A stretch of DNA of 20,283 nucleotides from JAVVRI01 sp036654795 (GTDB taxonomy: Bacteria > Bacteroidota > Bacteroidia > Bacteroidales > Tannerellaceae). This document shows, piece by piece, positions 13,503-20,283 of the stretch; position 1 is the first letter of the stretch, and each line of letters begins with the position of its first letter. The stretch spans positions 1 to 20,283 of the forward strand of contig JAVVRI010000033.1 in the NCBI GenBank assembly GCA_036654795.1, read 5' to 3'. Below the pieces are notes generated by a model, which had not been told where the DNA came from, did no database searches, and saw nothing but the letters and a program-made list of their open reading frames with translations. Made by a program: the position numbers and the translations under genes.

Positions 13503-15740
13503 ATGAATAAATCAATTATGTTGTTTATAGGATGCTGCCTTTGGTCGGCATGTAGTGACGGCAGCAGGCTGCCGGTTGTCTCTTCTGAAAGTGATTTGCA
13601 ATTTACAGGACTTGCGGCCAGTTGGGACGAAGGGGTACCTTTGGGCAATGCAACAGTCGGTGCGCTCGTTTGGAAGCGCGATTCAGCTTTGCGCTTCTCG
13701 CTGGATAGGACGGACTTATGGGACTTGCGGCCGAGCGATAGTATTTCAGGTCCTAACAATCGCTTTGCTTGGGTGAAGGAGCAGGTTCGCAAGAAGGACT
13801 ACCTGCCGGTGCAGAAAAAATTTGACTGGCCGTACGACCAACTGCCAGCGCCTTCCAAAATACCCGGAGCAGCCATTGAATTCTCTTTGGCGCAATTGGG
13901 CGATCCCACCCATGTGCAGTTATACTTGAACAATGCTTTATGCGAAGCTATTTGGAAGAATGGAACGACGCTCAAAACCTTTGTTCATGCCACTGAGCCG
14001 GTGGGTTGGTTTGTTTTCGAGAATCTGAAGGAGGAGATTGAGCCAACCTTGATCGCTCCCCAATACAATAAATCGGATACAATCGGGCGTTTTGACCCTG
14101 TAGGTGGGCAAGATTTACGCCGTCTTGGTTATAAGCAGGGAGAAGTTAGCGAGGGTGAGAACCAGTTGGTGTACCATCAGACGGGATGGGGGGATTTCTC
14201 ATACGACGTGGCTGTACGTTGGGAGCGGAAGGGAAGCACACTTCGTGGAACGTGGAGTGTCACCTCTTCGCTCAGTAAGGATCAAGCCGATATGGAAGTA
14301 AAAGAGGCTTTGACGCGTGGCGTGGAGGCTGATTATAGGGCACATCGTGATTATTGGGATCATTATTGGGCACAATCCTCCATCTCGCTTCCCGATACGG
14401 TTTTACAGAAACAATATCAAAGCGAGATGTATAAATTCGGTTCTGCCACGCGCGAAGATTCCTACCCGATCTCCCTGCAAGCTGTTTGGACGGCCGACAA
14501 TGGTAAACTACCGCCTTGGAAGGGCGATTACCACCATGATCTGAATACGCAACTTAGCTATTGGCCGGCCTATACCGGTAATCATCTGACGGAAGGACTG
14601 GGCTACCTCAATACACTTTGGAATCAGCGCGATGTCTACCGTCGCTTTACCCATCAATATTTTGAGACGGACGGGATGAATGTACCTGGTGTCTGCACCC
14701 TGACTGGTGAGCCGATGGGCGGATGGATTCAATATTCCATGTCGCAGACTACCGGTGCTTGGTTGGCGCAACATTTCTATCTGCATTGGAAATATTCCGC
14801 CGATCGCACTTTCCTCAAGGAGCGGGCATATCCTTTCTTGAAAGAAGTGGCCGTTTATATGGAACAAATATCGAAAGTAGACGCTAACGGTGTGCGTACG
14901 TTAGAGATTAGTTCAAGTCCAGAAATATTTGATAATAGCTTGCAGGCATGGTTTACGGATATGACGAACTATGATCTTGCCCTCATGCAGTTTTTATTCA
15001 AAGCAACGGCGGAGTTGGCAACTGAGCTGGGACTGACGGACGAAGCTGCCCATTGGGCAGAACTGAGAGCGCAGCTTCCGGCATTTGCTGTGGACGATGA
15101 GGGCTGCCTCATGTTTGCCAAAGGATTTCCTTACAAGGAGTCGCACCGCCACTTCTCGCACGCCATGGCGATTCATCCCTTAGGTTTGTTGGACTGGAGC
15201 GACGGAGTCGAGTCTCAACGCATCATTACCGCTACCCTAAAACGACTGAAGGATTGTGGTCCCGATTGGTGGACGGGTTATTCCTATAGTTGGTATGCCA
15301 ATATGAAGGCACGCGCCTTTGATGGCGAAGGCGCTGCTGAGGCACTCCGTACCTTTGCCAACTGTTTTTGCCTACCCAGTACGTTCCATGTAAATGGAGA
15401 CCAGACGGGAACGGGTAAATCCAAATATACTTACCGACCGTTTACGCTTGAGGGTAACTTTGCCTTTGCATCCGGTGTGCAGGAGATGTTGCTGCAAAGT
15501 CATACGGGCGTTGTGCGCATCTTTCCTGCCTTACCGGCCGATTGGCAAAATGTTTCCTTTGAGAATCTGCGCGCCATGGGCGGCTTTCTAGTAACTGCAG
15601 AGAAAAAGAATGGGAAATTGGTGAAAGCACGCGTCTTCTCAGAGCAGGGTGGCTCTTTGCAGGTAGTTTCCCCTAAAGATGGAAGTTTGCAGAAGTATGA
15701 AACGAAGAAGGGGGTATGGATTGATCTTCTGAAGAATTAG
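13503..15740 (+). CDS. Exported lipoprotein glycoside hydrolase, GH95-like
   Basis: This is probably a periplasmic or surface (alpha/alpha)6-barrel glycosidase related to family GH95 (alpha-L-fucosidases and alpha-L-galactosidases). The protein has 745 residues. The signal peptide ends LWSAC with C17 the likely lipidated residue. The N-terminal beta domain shows WDEGVPLGNATVGALVW (41-57) and RFSLDRTDLWD (64-74). The catalytic domain shows DLNTQLSYWPA (346-356), SSPEIF (E474), HRHFSHAMAIHP (548-559), DWWTGYSYSWYANMKAR (588-604) and FTLEGNFAFASGVQEMLLQ (647-665), then a C-terminal beta domain. By recalled alignment to the Bifidobacterium enzyme the general acid maps to E474, but two active-site residues differ (N to D346, D to E650), so specificity may differ. 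Its N-terminal region could also belong to an unclassified DUF-type glycosidase group. Confidence 0.8.
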   Translation: MNKSIMLFIGCCLWSACSDGSRLPVVSSESDLQFTGLAASWDEGVPLGNATVGALVWKRDSALRFSLDRTDLWDLRPSDSISGPNNRFAWVKEQVRKKDYLPVQKKFDWPYDQLPAPSKIPGAAIEFSLAQLGDPTHVQLYLNNALCEAIWKNGTTLKTFVHATEPVGWFVFENLKEEIEPTLIAPQYNKSDTIGRFDPVGGQDLRRLGYKQGEVSEGENQLVYHQTGWGDFSYDVAVRWERKGSTLRGTWSVTSSLSKDQADMEVKEALTRGVEADYRAHRDYWDHYWAQSSISLPDTVLQKQYQSEMYKFGSATREDSYPISLQAVWTADNGKLPPWKGDYHHDLNTQLSYWPAYTGNHLTEGLGYLNTLWNQRDVYRRFTHQYFETDGMNVPGVCTLTGEPMGGWIQYSMSQTTGAWLAQHFYLHWKYSADRTFLKERAYPFLKEVAVYMEQISKVDANGVRTLEISSSPEIFDNSLQAWFTDMTNYDLALMQFLFKATAELATELGLTDEAAHWAELRAQLPAFAVDDEGCLMFAKGFPYKESHRHFSHAMAIHPLGLLDWSDGVESQRIITATLKRLKDCGPDWWTGYSYSWYANMKARAFDGEGAAEALRTFANCFCLPSTFHVNGDQTGTGKSKYTYRPFTLEGNFAFASGVQEMLLQSHTGVVRIFPALPADWQNVSFENLRAMGGFLVTAEKKNGKLVKARVFSEQGGSLQVVSPKDGSLQKYETKKGVWIDLLKN

Positions 15741-15770
15741 TGAGCCGAATTCAGGTAGGCATTGTGCAGG

Positions 15771-15801
15771 TTGTATGTACGCAGATAAAGCTGTATATTT
15801 G
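15771..15801 (+). promoter_or_regulatory. Promoter of the comB-like gene
   Basis: TTG (15771-15773), 20 nt, TATATTTG (15794-15801), the same architecture and -7 box as the promoter at 13447-13477. It decides the start of the next gene: an in-frame ATG at 15775 lies inside this promoter, so the ATG at 15823 is the likely true start, about 15 nt after the start of transcription. Confidence 0.75.
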
Positions 15802-15822
15802 TCCTCCAATAAAGTAACGAAG

Positions 15823-16545
15823 ATGAAGATAAATGTATGTTTCTCGCCTGTGCTCTATCCGTTGTATCACGATTCCAAAGCGGTGGTGGTTGTGGTGGAT
15901 GTGTTTCGGGCTACGACCACAATGGCGGCCGCTTTTCATAATGGTGTGCGCAGTATTCGTCCCGTGGCTACGGTGAAAGAGGCTGAAGATTATAAGAAGC
16001 GCGGCTGGCTGGTGGGAGCGGAGCGTAATGTGAAGCGATGCGACTTTGCCGACTTTGGCAATTCTCCCTTCGACTATACCCGCCAGCGGGTGGATGGTCG
16101 CGACGTGGTGTTTACCACGACGAATGGTACGCGTGCCATTACTATTGCCAAAGAGGCTTATCGAGTCGTTACTGGCGCCTTTGTTAATTTACAAGCTGTT
16201 GCAGATTATTGTCTTCGTGAGCAACGTGATGTTGTGGTGTTATGTTCCGGTTGGCAGGACAAGGTGAATATAGAAGATACCATTTTTGGAGGTGCATTGG
16301 CTGACCGTCTATTGGCTTCAGGTAAGTTCGAGTTAGCGGGAGATGCCGCCCTAATGGCGCTAGACATGTGGCGTCAGCAACGACACCGTGTGGCAGCCTA
16401 CCTAGAGCGAACGGAGCATTTTGTCCGTCTGAAGGCGAATCATCTGGAGGATTCCGTTCCTTTTTGTCTAGCACCGGACAGTACGGAAGTTGTACCTGAA
16501 CTGGTCAAAGACGGTGACTTGCTGATTCTTCATAATGCTTTTTAA
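15823..16545 (+). CDS. comB: 2-phosphosulfolactate phosphatase-like protein (ComB family)
   Basis: ComB family enzymes remove phosphate from 2-phosphosulfolactate with magnesium; the step is known from coenzyme M synthesis in methanogens. The protein has 240 residues, the family length, and is cytosolic (no signal peptide). Family motifs are VVVVVDVFRATTTM (21-34, with D26 and R29), GAE (65-67, where GER is usual), GNSP (79-82), FTTTNGTRA (97-105), CSGW (141-144) and EDTIFGGAL (151-159). Bacteroidales do not make coenzyme M, so the true substrate is probably another phosphorylated acid (inference). The oxidoreductase gene follows after 36 nt, so the two may share a transcript. Confidence 0.85.
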   Translation: MKINVCFSPVLYPLYHDSKAVVVVVDVFRATTTMAAAFHNGVRSIRPVATVKEAEDYKKRGWLVGAERNVKRCDFADFGNSPFDYTRQRVDGRDVVFTTTNGTRAITIAKEAYRVVTGAFVNLQAVADYCLREQRDVVVLCSGWQDKVNIEDTIFGGALADRLLASGKFELAGDAALMALDMWRQQRHRVAAYLERTEHFVRLKANHLEDSVPFCLAPDSTEVVPELVKDGDLLILHNAF

Positions 16546-16581
16546 ACGATTAACTTTATAATAGATATACGATTGAATGAT

Positions 16582-17622
16582 ATGCAGCCTATAGTAAACA
16601 AACTACGCTTTGGTGTAGTGGGTACCAACTTTATCACCGACTGGGTGATTGCCGGCGCCCGTCAAGACGAGCGCTTCTCTTTGATGGCCGTATGTTCTCG
16701 TCGTCAGGAGACGGCAGATGCCTTTCAGGCTAAACACAACATTCCTCATGCTTTTACGTCGCTGGATGAGATGGCGTCTAGTCCTCTCATTGACGCGGTG
16801 TATATAGCATCTCCGACCTTTAAGCATGCCCAGCAAAGCATCCTCTGCATGCAGCATGGTAAACATGTGCTTTGCGAGAAGCCTCTGGCCTCAAACGCGT
16901 CCGAGGCAATGCGAATGATCGAAGTTGCTCGTGCTAACGGGGTCGTGCTAATGGAGGCTATGAAGCCAACCCTAACGCCAAACTTCCTTGCCGTACGTAG
17001 TCAGTTGGGGCGGATCGGCACTGTACGCCGTTATTTTGCCAGTTACTGCCAGTATTCATCGCGCTACGATAAGTTTAAGGAGGGAATTGTACTGAATGCC
17101 TTTAAACCGGAGTTTTCAAACGGTGCGGTGATGGATATTGGCATCTATACGATCTATCCGATGGTTGTGCTTTTCGGACGCCCGAAGGTCGTTCAAGCTA
17201 CCGGTATTGTTCTCTCTTCTGGTGCCGACGGACAGGGAGCTGTTAATTTTCAGTATGATGGTATGAATGCAACTGTGCTCTATTCCAAGATAGCCAATTC
17301 CTTCCTCCCGACAGAGATTCAGGGAGAAGAGGGTAACCTGACGCTCGACCGTATCAATATTATTTCCCGTGTCGTCTTTACCCCTCGTCCTATGGCTGCC
17401 TCCGGCAAAAGCGAACAGCCCGAGCCTGAACTTATCTCTCTTCCTAACGATGATAGGGATGAGTATTATTATGAGGTGGCAGAGTTTATCTCTCTTATTC
17501 AGTCCGGCCGATTGGAGTCAGCGATTAATAGTCATGCTAACTCCTTGATTACACTCGATATTATTGATGAGATACGCCGTCAGCTGGGTGTTGTCTATCC
17601 GGCAGATAAGGCATTATTGTAG
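16582..17622 (+). CDS. Gfo/Idh/MocA family NAD(P)-dependent oxidoreductase
   Basis: This is a cytosolic dehydrogenase of the glucose-fructose oxidoreductase / inositol dehydrogenase family, acting on sugars or sugar-like alcohols. The protein has 346 residues from ATG 16582. The Rossmann fold starts GVVGTNF (11-17). The family motif CEKPLA places the catalytic-site lysine at K100. The C-terminal alpha/beta domain has GAVMDIGIYTIYPMVVLFG, the usual GA-DxGxY segment. There is no signal peptide, unlike many exported Bacteroides relatives. A TTG three codons upstream (16573) is possible but less likely. It lies 36 nt after comB and its 3' end overlaps convergent miaA by 9 bp. The substrate cannot be named. 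Confidence 0.9.
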   Translation: MQPIVNKLRFGVVGTNFITDWVIAGARQDERFSLMAVCSRRQETADAFQAKHNIPHAFTSLDEMASSPLIDAVYIASPTFKHAQQSILCMQHGKHVLCEKPLASNASEAMRMIEVARANGVVLMEAMKPTLTPNFLAVRSQLGRIGTVRRYFASYCQYSSRYDKFKEGIVLNAFKPEFSNGAVMDIGIYTIYPMVVLFGRPKVVQATGIVLSSGADGQGAVNFQYDGMNATVLYSKIANSFLPTEIQGEEGNLTLDRINIISRVVFTPRPMAASGKSEQPEPELISLPNDDRDEYYYEVAEFISLIQSGRLESAINSHANSLITLDIIDEIRRQLGVVYPADKALL

Positions 17623-18513
17623 ATCTCTATATAGTTGCATGATCTTTTCCTCTTCGTCTGGGTGAAACCAGTGTATGTCCGGATCGCGTTTGAACCAGGT
17701 CATCTGTTTGCGAGCATATACGCGGGAGTTGCGTTTGATCTTTTCGATGGCAAAGTCCAGTTCCCATTTGCCGTCCAGATAGTTGAATAACTCTTTATAG
17801 CCAACTGTATTGAGGGCATTGAGGTGACGGAAGGGGTAGACGTGGCGTGCTTCGTCCAGCAATCCGTCGGCCATCATCTGGTCTACTCGTTGGTTGATGC
17901 GGCCACAAAGTTCTTCCCTGTCGCGTGTAAGTCCTATTTTGAGAATTCGGAAAGGACGCACTTTGTGTGTGTTGGTACGAAAGGAGGAATAGGGTTTGCC
18001 TGTCTGGCGGCAGATTTCTACGGCATGAATCACCCGTTTGTAGTTCATGCGGTCTACTTCCTCATAATGCAGTGGGTCTGCGGCTTTCAGTTCAGCCAGT
18101 ATGGCGCTAAGGCCTTCTTGTTCAAACTGTGTGTAGAGGGTGTTTCGTATTTCTGGTGTAACGGTGGGTATGTCGTCGATGCCTTTGCAGACCGCATCAA
18201 TATACATCATCGAGCCGCCTGTCATAACGACAGCAGGATGTGTCTTGTATAGTTCTTGTAGGAGTGATAATACCTCCTCTTCAAAGTTGCTGGCGCTGTA
18301 ATAATCGCTCAATCCCAATGTGCCTACCATATAGTGCTTGATACGTGTCTGTTGTTCGGCGGTAGGTGCAGCTGTACCGATGGGAAGTTCTTTATAAAGC
18401 TGACGGGAGTCGGACGATATAATTGGTGAACTGAGATGCTCTGCTATACGCAGGCTCAGTTCCGTCTTTCCGACTCCTGTCGGCCCAAGTAATATGACCA
18501 GTGTCGGGATCAA
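17614..18513 (-). CDS. miaA: tRNA dimethylallyltransferase
   Basis: MiaA adds a dimethylallyl group to A37 of tRNAs that read codons beginning with U. The protein has 299 residues. The P-loop GPTGVGKT is at 10-17; DSRQLYKELPIGTA (35-48) is the family segment with the catalytic Asp (D35); GGSMMYIDAVCKGIDDIP and the tRNA-binding MNYKRVIHAVEI segment follow, and RVYARKQMTWFK near the end is conserved. The start is a TTG at 18513: no ATG gives the family N-terminus, GAGGA lies 9 nt upstream, and the TTG overlaps the TGA of the preceding gene as TTGA. So translation is probably coupled to that gene. Confidence 0.95.
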   Translation of the reverse strand: MIPTLVILLGPTGVGKTELSLRIAEHLSSPIISSDSRQLYKELPIGTAAPTAEQQTRIKHYMVGTLGLSDYYSASNFEEEVLSLLQELYKTHPAVVMTGGSMMYIDAVCKGIDDIPTVTPEIRNTLYTQFEQEGLSAILAELKAADPLHYEEVDRMNYKRVIHAVEICRQTGKPYSSFRTNTHKVRPFRILKIGLTRDREELCGRINQRVDQMMADGLLDEARHVYPFRHLNALNTVGYKELFNYLDGKWELDFAIEKIKRNSRVYARKQMTWFKRDPDIHWFHPDEEEKIMQLYRDLQ

Positions 18514-19073
18514 AAACGTTCGTCCTCGTAAGGATTGTCCATTGGGTCGGCTAGTCCGTCGAAGCCCTCTTTGTCTAGTTCATCCAAATCATATTCGGTA
18601 TCGCCGTAGAAGTCCTCGCCCATGTCAGACGTGGTTGTTCCTTTTGCCGGAGTGTAGTCGTCGAACGCTACAATTTGTGTTGGCGGCAAACCAATAGATT
18701 TGCTGCATACTGGTTCTTCCAAGTCTTTACCCGGTATAATCTCACGTAACTCCATAAAGAAAGCACGCTCCGTCATATAGTCGAATACGTAGAGCAGCTT
18801 TTGATGCTCATCCTCTAATAATTCTTCAAGGCTAGTATCTTCCATGATGTAGTTATCTACCTCGGAAGAAGTATCCATCTCTACTAAAGTAATCTCTGTC
18901 TTCTTGCTCCAGTCATCGTCGCAAATAAAGAAAGAACACATCTGATCCTTAGTATAACCAACCGAATCGAGGATTGCATTATGCAAATCCAGAAAGGTAG
19001 CTTCTGAATCTATTTTAATTTCACGCTTGAAGTCATCAACTTCATCTGATAGGATTAGAAATCTAAATAGCAT
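18510..19073 (-). CDS. Acidic protein resembling the plasmid pRiA4b ORF-3 family
   Basis: The function is unknown. From ATG 19073 the protein has 187 residues. The N-terminal part (MLFRFLILSDEVDDFKREIK, then FLDLHNAILDSVGY at about 26-39 and MCSFFICDDDWSKKTEI) resembles the ubiquitin-like pRiA4b ORF-3 fold, with a later YVFDYMTERAFFMEL segment typical of that family. The C-terminal third (about 130-187) is very acidic and low in complexity (GEDFYGDTEYDLDELDKEGF, then NPYEDERF). It is cytosolic, with no signal peptide or membrane helix. It overlaps miaA by 4 nt, so the two are probably one operon. A TTG upstream in frame (19100) falls inside the -7 promoter box, which supports 19073. Confidence 0.82.
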   Translation of the reverse strand: MLFRFLILSDEVDDFKREIKIDSEATFLDLHNAILDSVGYTKDQMCSFFICDDDWSKKTEITLVEMDTSSEVDNYIMEDTSLEELLEDEHQKLLYVFDYMTERAFFMELREIIPGKDLEEPVCSKSIGLPPTQIVAFDDYTPAKGTTTSDMGEDFYGDTEYDLDELDKEGFDGLADPMDNPYEDERF

Positions 19074-19097
19074 AATCTTATTCGTTTTTTGTTGCTT

Positions 19098-19133
19098 CAA
19101 AAGTAGTAAAAATATTAATTACTACTAGCAAAA
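19098..19133 (-). promoter_or_regulatory. Candidate promoter of the pRiA4b ORF-3-like gene and miaA
   Basis: Minus-strand TTTTG (19133-19129), 23 nt, then TACTTTTG (19105-19098). The -7 box is a full match; the spacer is two bases longer than usual. Transcription would start near 19092, about 20 nt before the ATG. Confidence 0.55.
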
Positions 19134-19147
19134 CCCTATTTAATTTT

Positions 19148-19194
19148 AGAAGGTTTGAATACCGGTGCACGGCGGCACAGTATTCAAACCTTTT
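19148..19194. terminator. Long hairpin downstream of lpxA
   Basis: AAGGTTTGAATAC (19150-19162) pairs perfectly with GTATTCAAACCTT (19180-19192), and the 17-nt loop can form a second small stem GTGC/GCAC (19165-19168 with 19175-19178). It lies 18 bp past the lpxA stop. The T run (19191-19196) is on the plus strand, where no gene ends; the minus-strand tail is only CTAAAATTAA. Termination of the lpxA transcript is likely but may not be by the simple U-tract mechanism. Confidence 0.7.
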
Positions 19195-19209
19195 TTAGTA
19201 TCTCTTAAG

Positions 19210-19992
19210 TCAGTCCATGGAACCTCTGACAATGCCGCGACTGGATGATTTGATAAAATCCAGTATCAGATCGCGTTCTTCCGAGGGGTCATATTCTGTT
19301 TCGATGCACTTTAATGCTTCGGTATTGTTTAATCCGCGTGTATATAGTGTGCGATAAATATCTTGAATCAGATAAACCTGTTGATTGGTAAATCCGCGAC
19401 GGCGCAACCCTACGATATTGATTCCGCAATATACAATCGGATCGCGTCCTATCAGGGTGTACGGAGGGATGTCTTTGCCTACGCGTGAACCGCCCTGTAT
19501 CATCACATGTCTTGAAATACGTGTAAACTGATGCACCAGCGTGCCACCGCTAACAATGGCAAAATCGTCTATTTCAACTTCTCCGGCTATTTGGGTAGCA
19601 TTACCTATGATGATATGATCCTTTAATAGGCAATCGTGTGCGATATGAGAGTATGCCATGATGAGGCAATTGCTGCCAACAATGGTTTTACCCTTCGCTG
19701 CTGTGCCTCTATTTATGGTTACACATTCGCGAATAGTTGTGTCGTTTCCGATTTCTGCCGTTGTTATTTCGCCGGCAAACTTCATATCTTGCGGGATACC
19801 AGCAATAACGGCTCCGGGGAAGACATTACAATTATGTCCGATCCGGGCACCATTTAGTATCGTGGCGTGCGAGTATATGTGGCAGTTGTCGCCTATTACT
19901 ACATCTCTTTCAATCACGGCAAATGGATCAATAATTACATCTTTACCTATGATCGCTTCCGAGTGGACAACTGCTAATGGAGATTGATTCAT
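19210..19992 (-). CDS. lpxA: UDP-N-acetylglucosamine acyltransferase
   Basis: LpxA performs the first step of lipid A synthesis: transfer of a 3-hydroxyacyl chain from ACP to UDP-GlcNAc. The protein has 260 residues (E. coli 262). The N-terminal two-thirds is the left-handed beta-helix of hexapeptide repeats (IGKDVI, IGDNCH, IGHNCN, IGNDTT). The catalytic histidine is H119 in YSHIAHDC (E. coli H125). G167 in HVMIQGGS aligns with E. coli G173, a position that sets acyl-chain length. The C-terminal helical part starts near GLRRRGF (195-201). It follows the FabZ-domain gene after 13 nt, the usual Bacteroidetes order. Confidence 0.97.
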   Translation of the reverse strand: MNQSPLAVVHSEAIIGKDVIIDPFAVIERDVVIGDNCHIYSHATILNGARIGHNCNVFPGAVIAGIPQDMKFAGEITTAEIGNDTTIRECVTINRGTAAKGKTIVGSNCLIMAYSHIAHDCLLKDHIIIGNATQIAGEVEIDDFAIVSGGTLVHQFTRISRHVMIQGGSRVGKDIPPYTLIGRDPIVYCGINIVGLRRRGFTNQQVYLIQDIYRTLYTRGLNNTEALKCIETEYDPSEERDLILDFIKSSSRGIVRGSMD

Positions 19993-20005
19993 TTTATCAA
20001 TTATA

Positions 20006-20283
20006 TTATTTGTTTTTCGAAATCAGAGCCATAAATTCAGCTTCGCACATTAGCTTTTCTCCTACAAAGACATATCCTTTCATAGTGGCGATGCCGCGAC
20101 GAATCGGAGTAAGCATTTCAAGGCGGAAAATCAAGGTATCCCCCGGTACGACCATTTGACGGAACTTAACGCCGTCAATCTTTAGGAAGTAGGTTGAGTA
20201 TGATTCCGGTTCGCTCACCGAGTTTAGTACCAGCAATCCGCCGGTCTGTGCCATTGCTTCCACAAGCAATACGCCCGGCATAA
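20006..20283 (-). CDS. fabZ: FabZ-type 3-hydroxyacyl-ACP dehydratase domain, probably the C-terminus of an LpxC/FabZ fusion; 5' end beyond window
   Basis: Only the last 92 or so codons are in the window. MPGVLLVEAMAQTGGLLVL is the FabZ hot-dog-fold helix with the catalytic Glu (in VEAMAQ). It is followed by FLKIDGVKFRQMVVPGDTL and the end strand CEAEFMALI. FabZ removes water from 3-hydroxyacyl-ACP in fatty acid synthesis. The catalytic His (GHFP) would lie just outside the window. In Bacteroidetes the domain is commonly fused behind LpxC, the second lipid A enzyme (family knowledge); the position directly before lpxA fits this, but the fusion cannot be seen here. Confidence 0.9.
   Translation of the reverse strand, partial: MPGVLLVEAMAQTGGLLVLNSVSEPESYSTYFLKIDGVKFRQMVVPGDTLIFRLEMLTPIRRGIATMKGYVFVGEKLMCEAEFMALISKNK

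Noticed and set aside
15775..15822. Longer ComB start at ATG 15775
   Set aside because: This ATG lies between the two boxes of a full-match promoter, and the extra residues are not part of the family.
8701..17622. Polysaccharide utilisation locus
   Set aside because: There is one GH95-like enzyme and one TonB receptor, but no SusD-like protein, no regulator and separate promoters, so a standard locus is not supported.

Overview
The window looks like chromosomal DNA from a Bacteroidales bacterium (Bacteroides or a close relative such as Phocaeicola or Parabacteroides). Four things point there: promoters of the Bacteroides type (TTG or TTTG, about 20 nt, then TAnnTTTG) instead of sigma70 boxes; an F-type ATP synthase operon that begins with atpD-atpC and has a very short epsilon subunit; a large TonB-dependent receptor with an N-terminal carboxypeptidase-regulatory-like domain; and lipid A genes ordered as a FabZ-type domain followed by lpxA. 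No tRNA, rRNA, CRISPR array, transposase or prophage gene was seen.

Layout. (1) Positions 1-878, minus: N-terminal part of the methylmalonyl-CoA mutase small subunit, with its own promoter. (2) Positions 1102-8162, minus: a complete ATP synthase operon, transcribed atpD-atpC-(four-helix AtpI-like protein)-atpB-atpE-atpF-atpH-atpA-atpG, with gaps of 1-59 nt and one overlap. A run of ten N inside atpD breaks its frame, but the break fits a gap one base too short and not a true mutation. (3) Positions 8163-8700: a 538-bp gene-free region in front of atpD holding a four-copy 22-bp tandem array of dyads, a perfect 42-bp palindrome, a candidate promoter and other short repeats. (4) Positions 8701-9918, minus: a lipoprotein nucleotide pyrophosphatase/phosphodiesterase, divergent from (5) 10060-13389, plus: an Oar-like TonB-dependent receptor ending at a strong terminator. 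(6) Positions 13503-17622, plus: a lipoprotein GH95-like glycosidase, a ComB-type phosphatase and a Gfo/Idh/MocA oxidoreductase. (7) Positions 17614-19073, minus: miaA, translationally coupled to an acidic pRiA4b ORF-3-like protein. (8) Positions 19210-20283, minus: lpxA and the C-terminal FabZ domain of a gene running off the window.

How it works together. Most of the window is core energy, tRNA modification and lipid A biology. The ATP synthase c subunit lacks the known sodium ligands, so proton coupling is expected. Regions 4-6 look like a small envelope or scavenging neighbourhood (a surface hydrolase, an outer-membrane transporter, an exported glycosidase and cytosolic enzymes), but no shared substrate can be named from sequence. 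The most unusual structure is the 22-bp dyad array upstream of the ATP synthase operon. Otherwise I see no clearly new multi-gene system.
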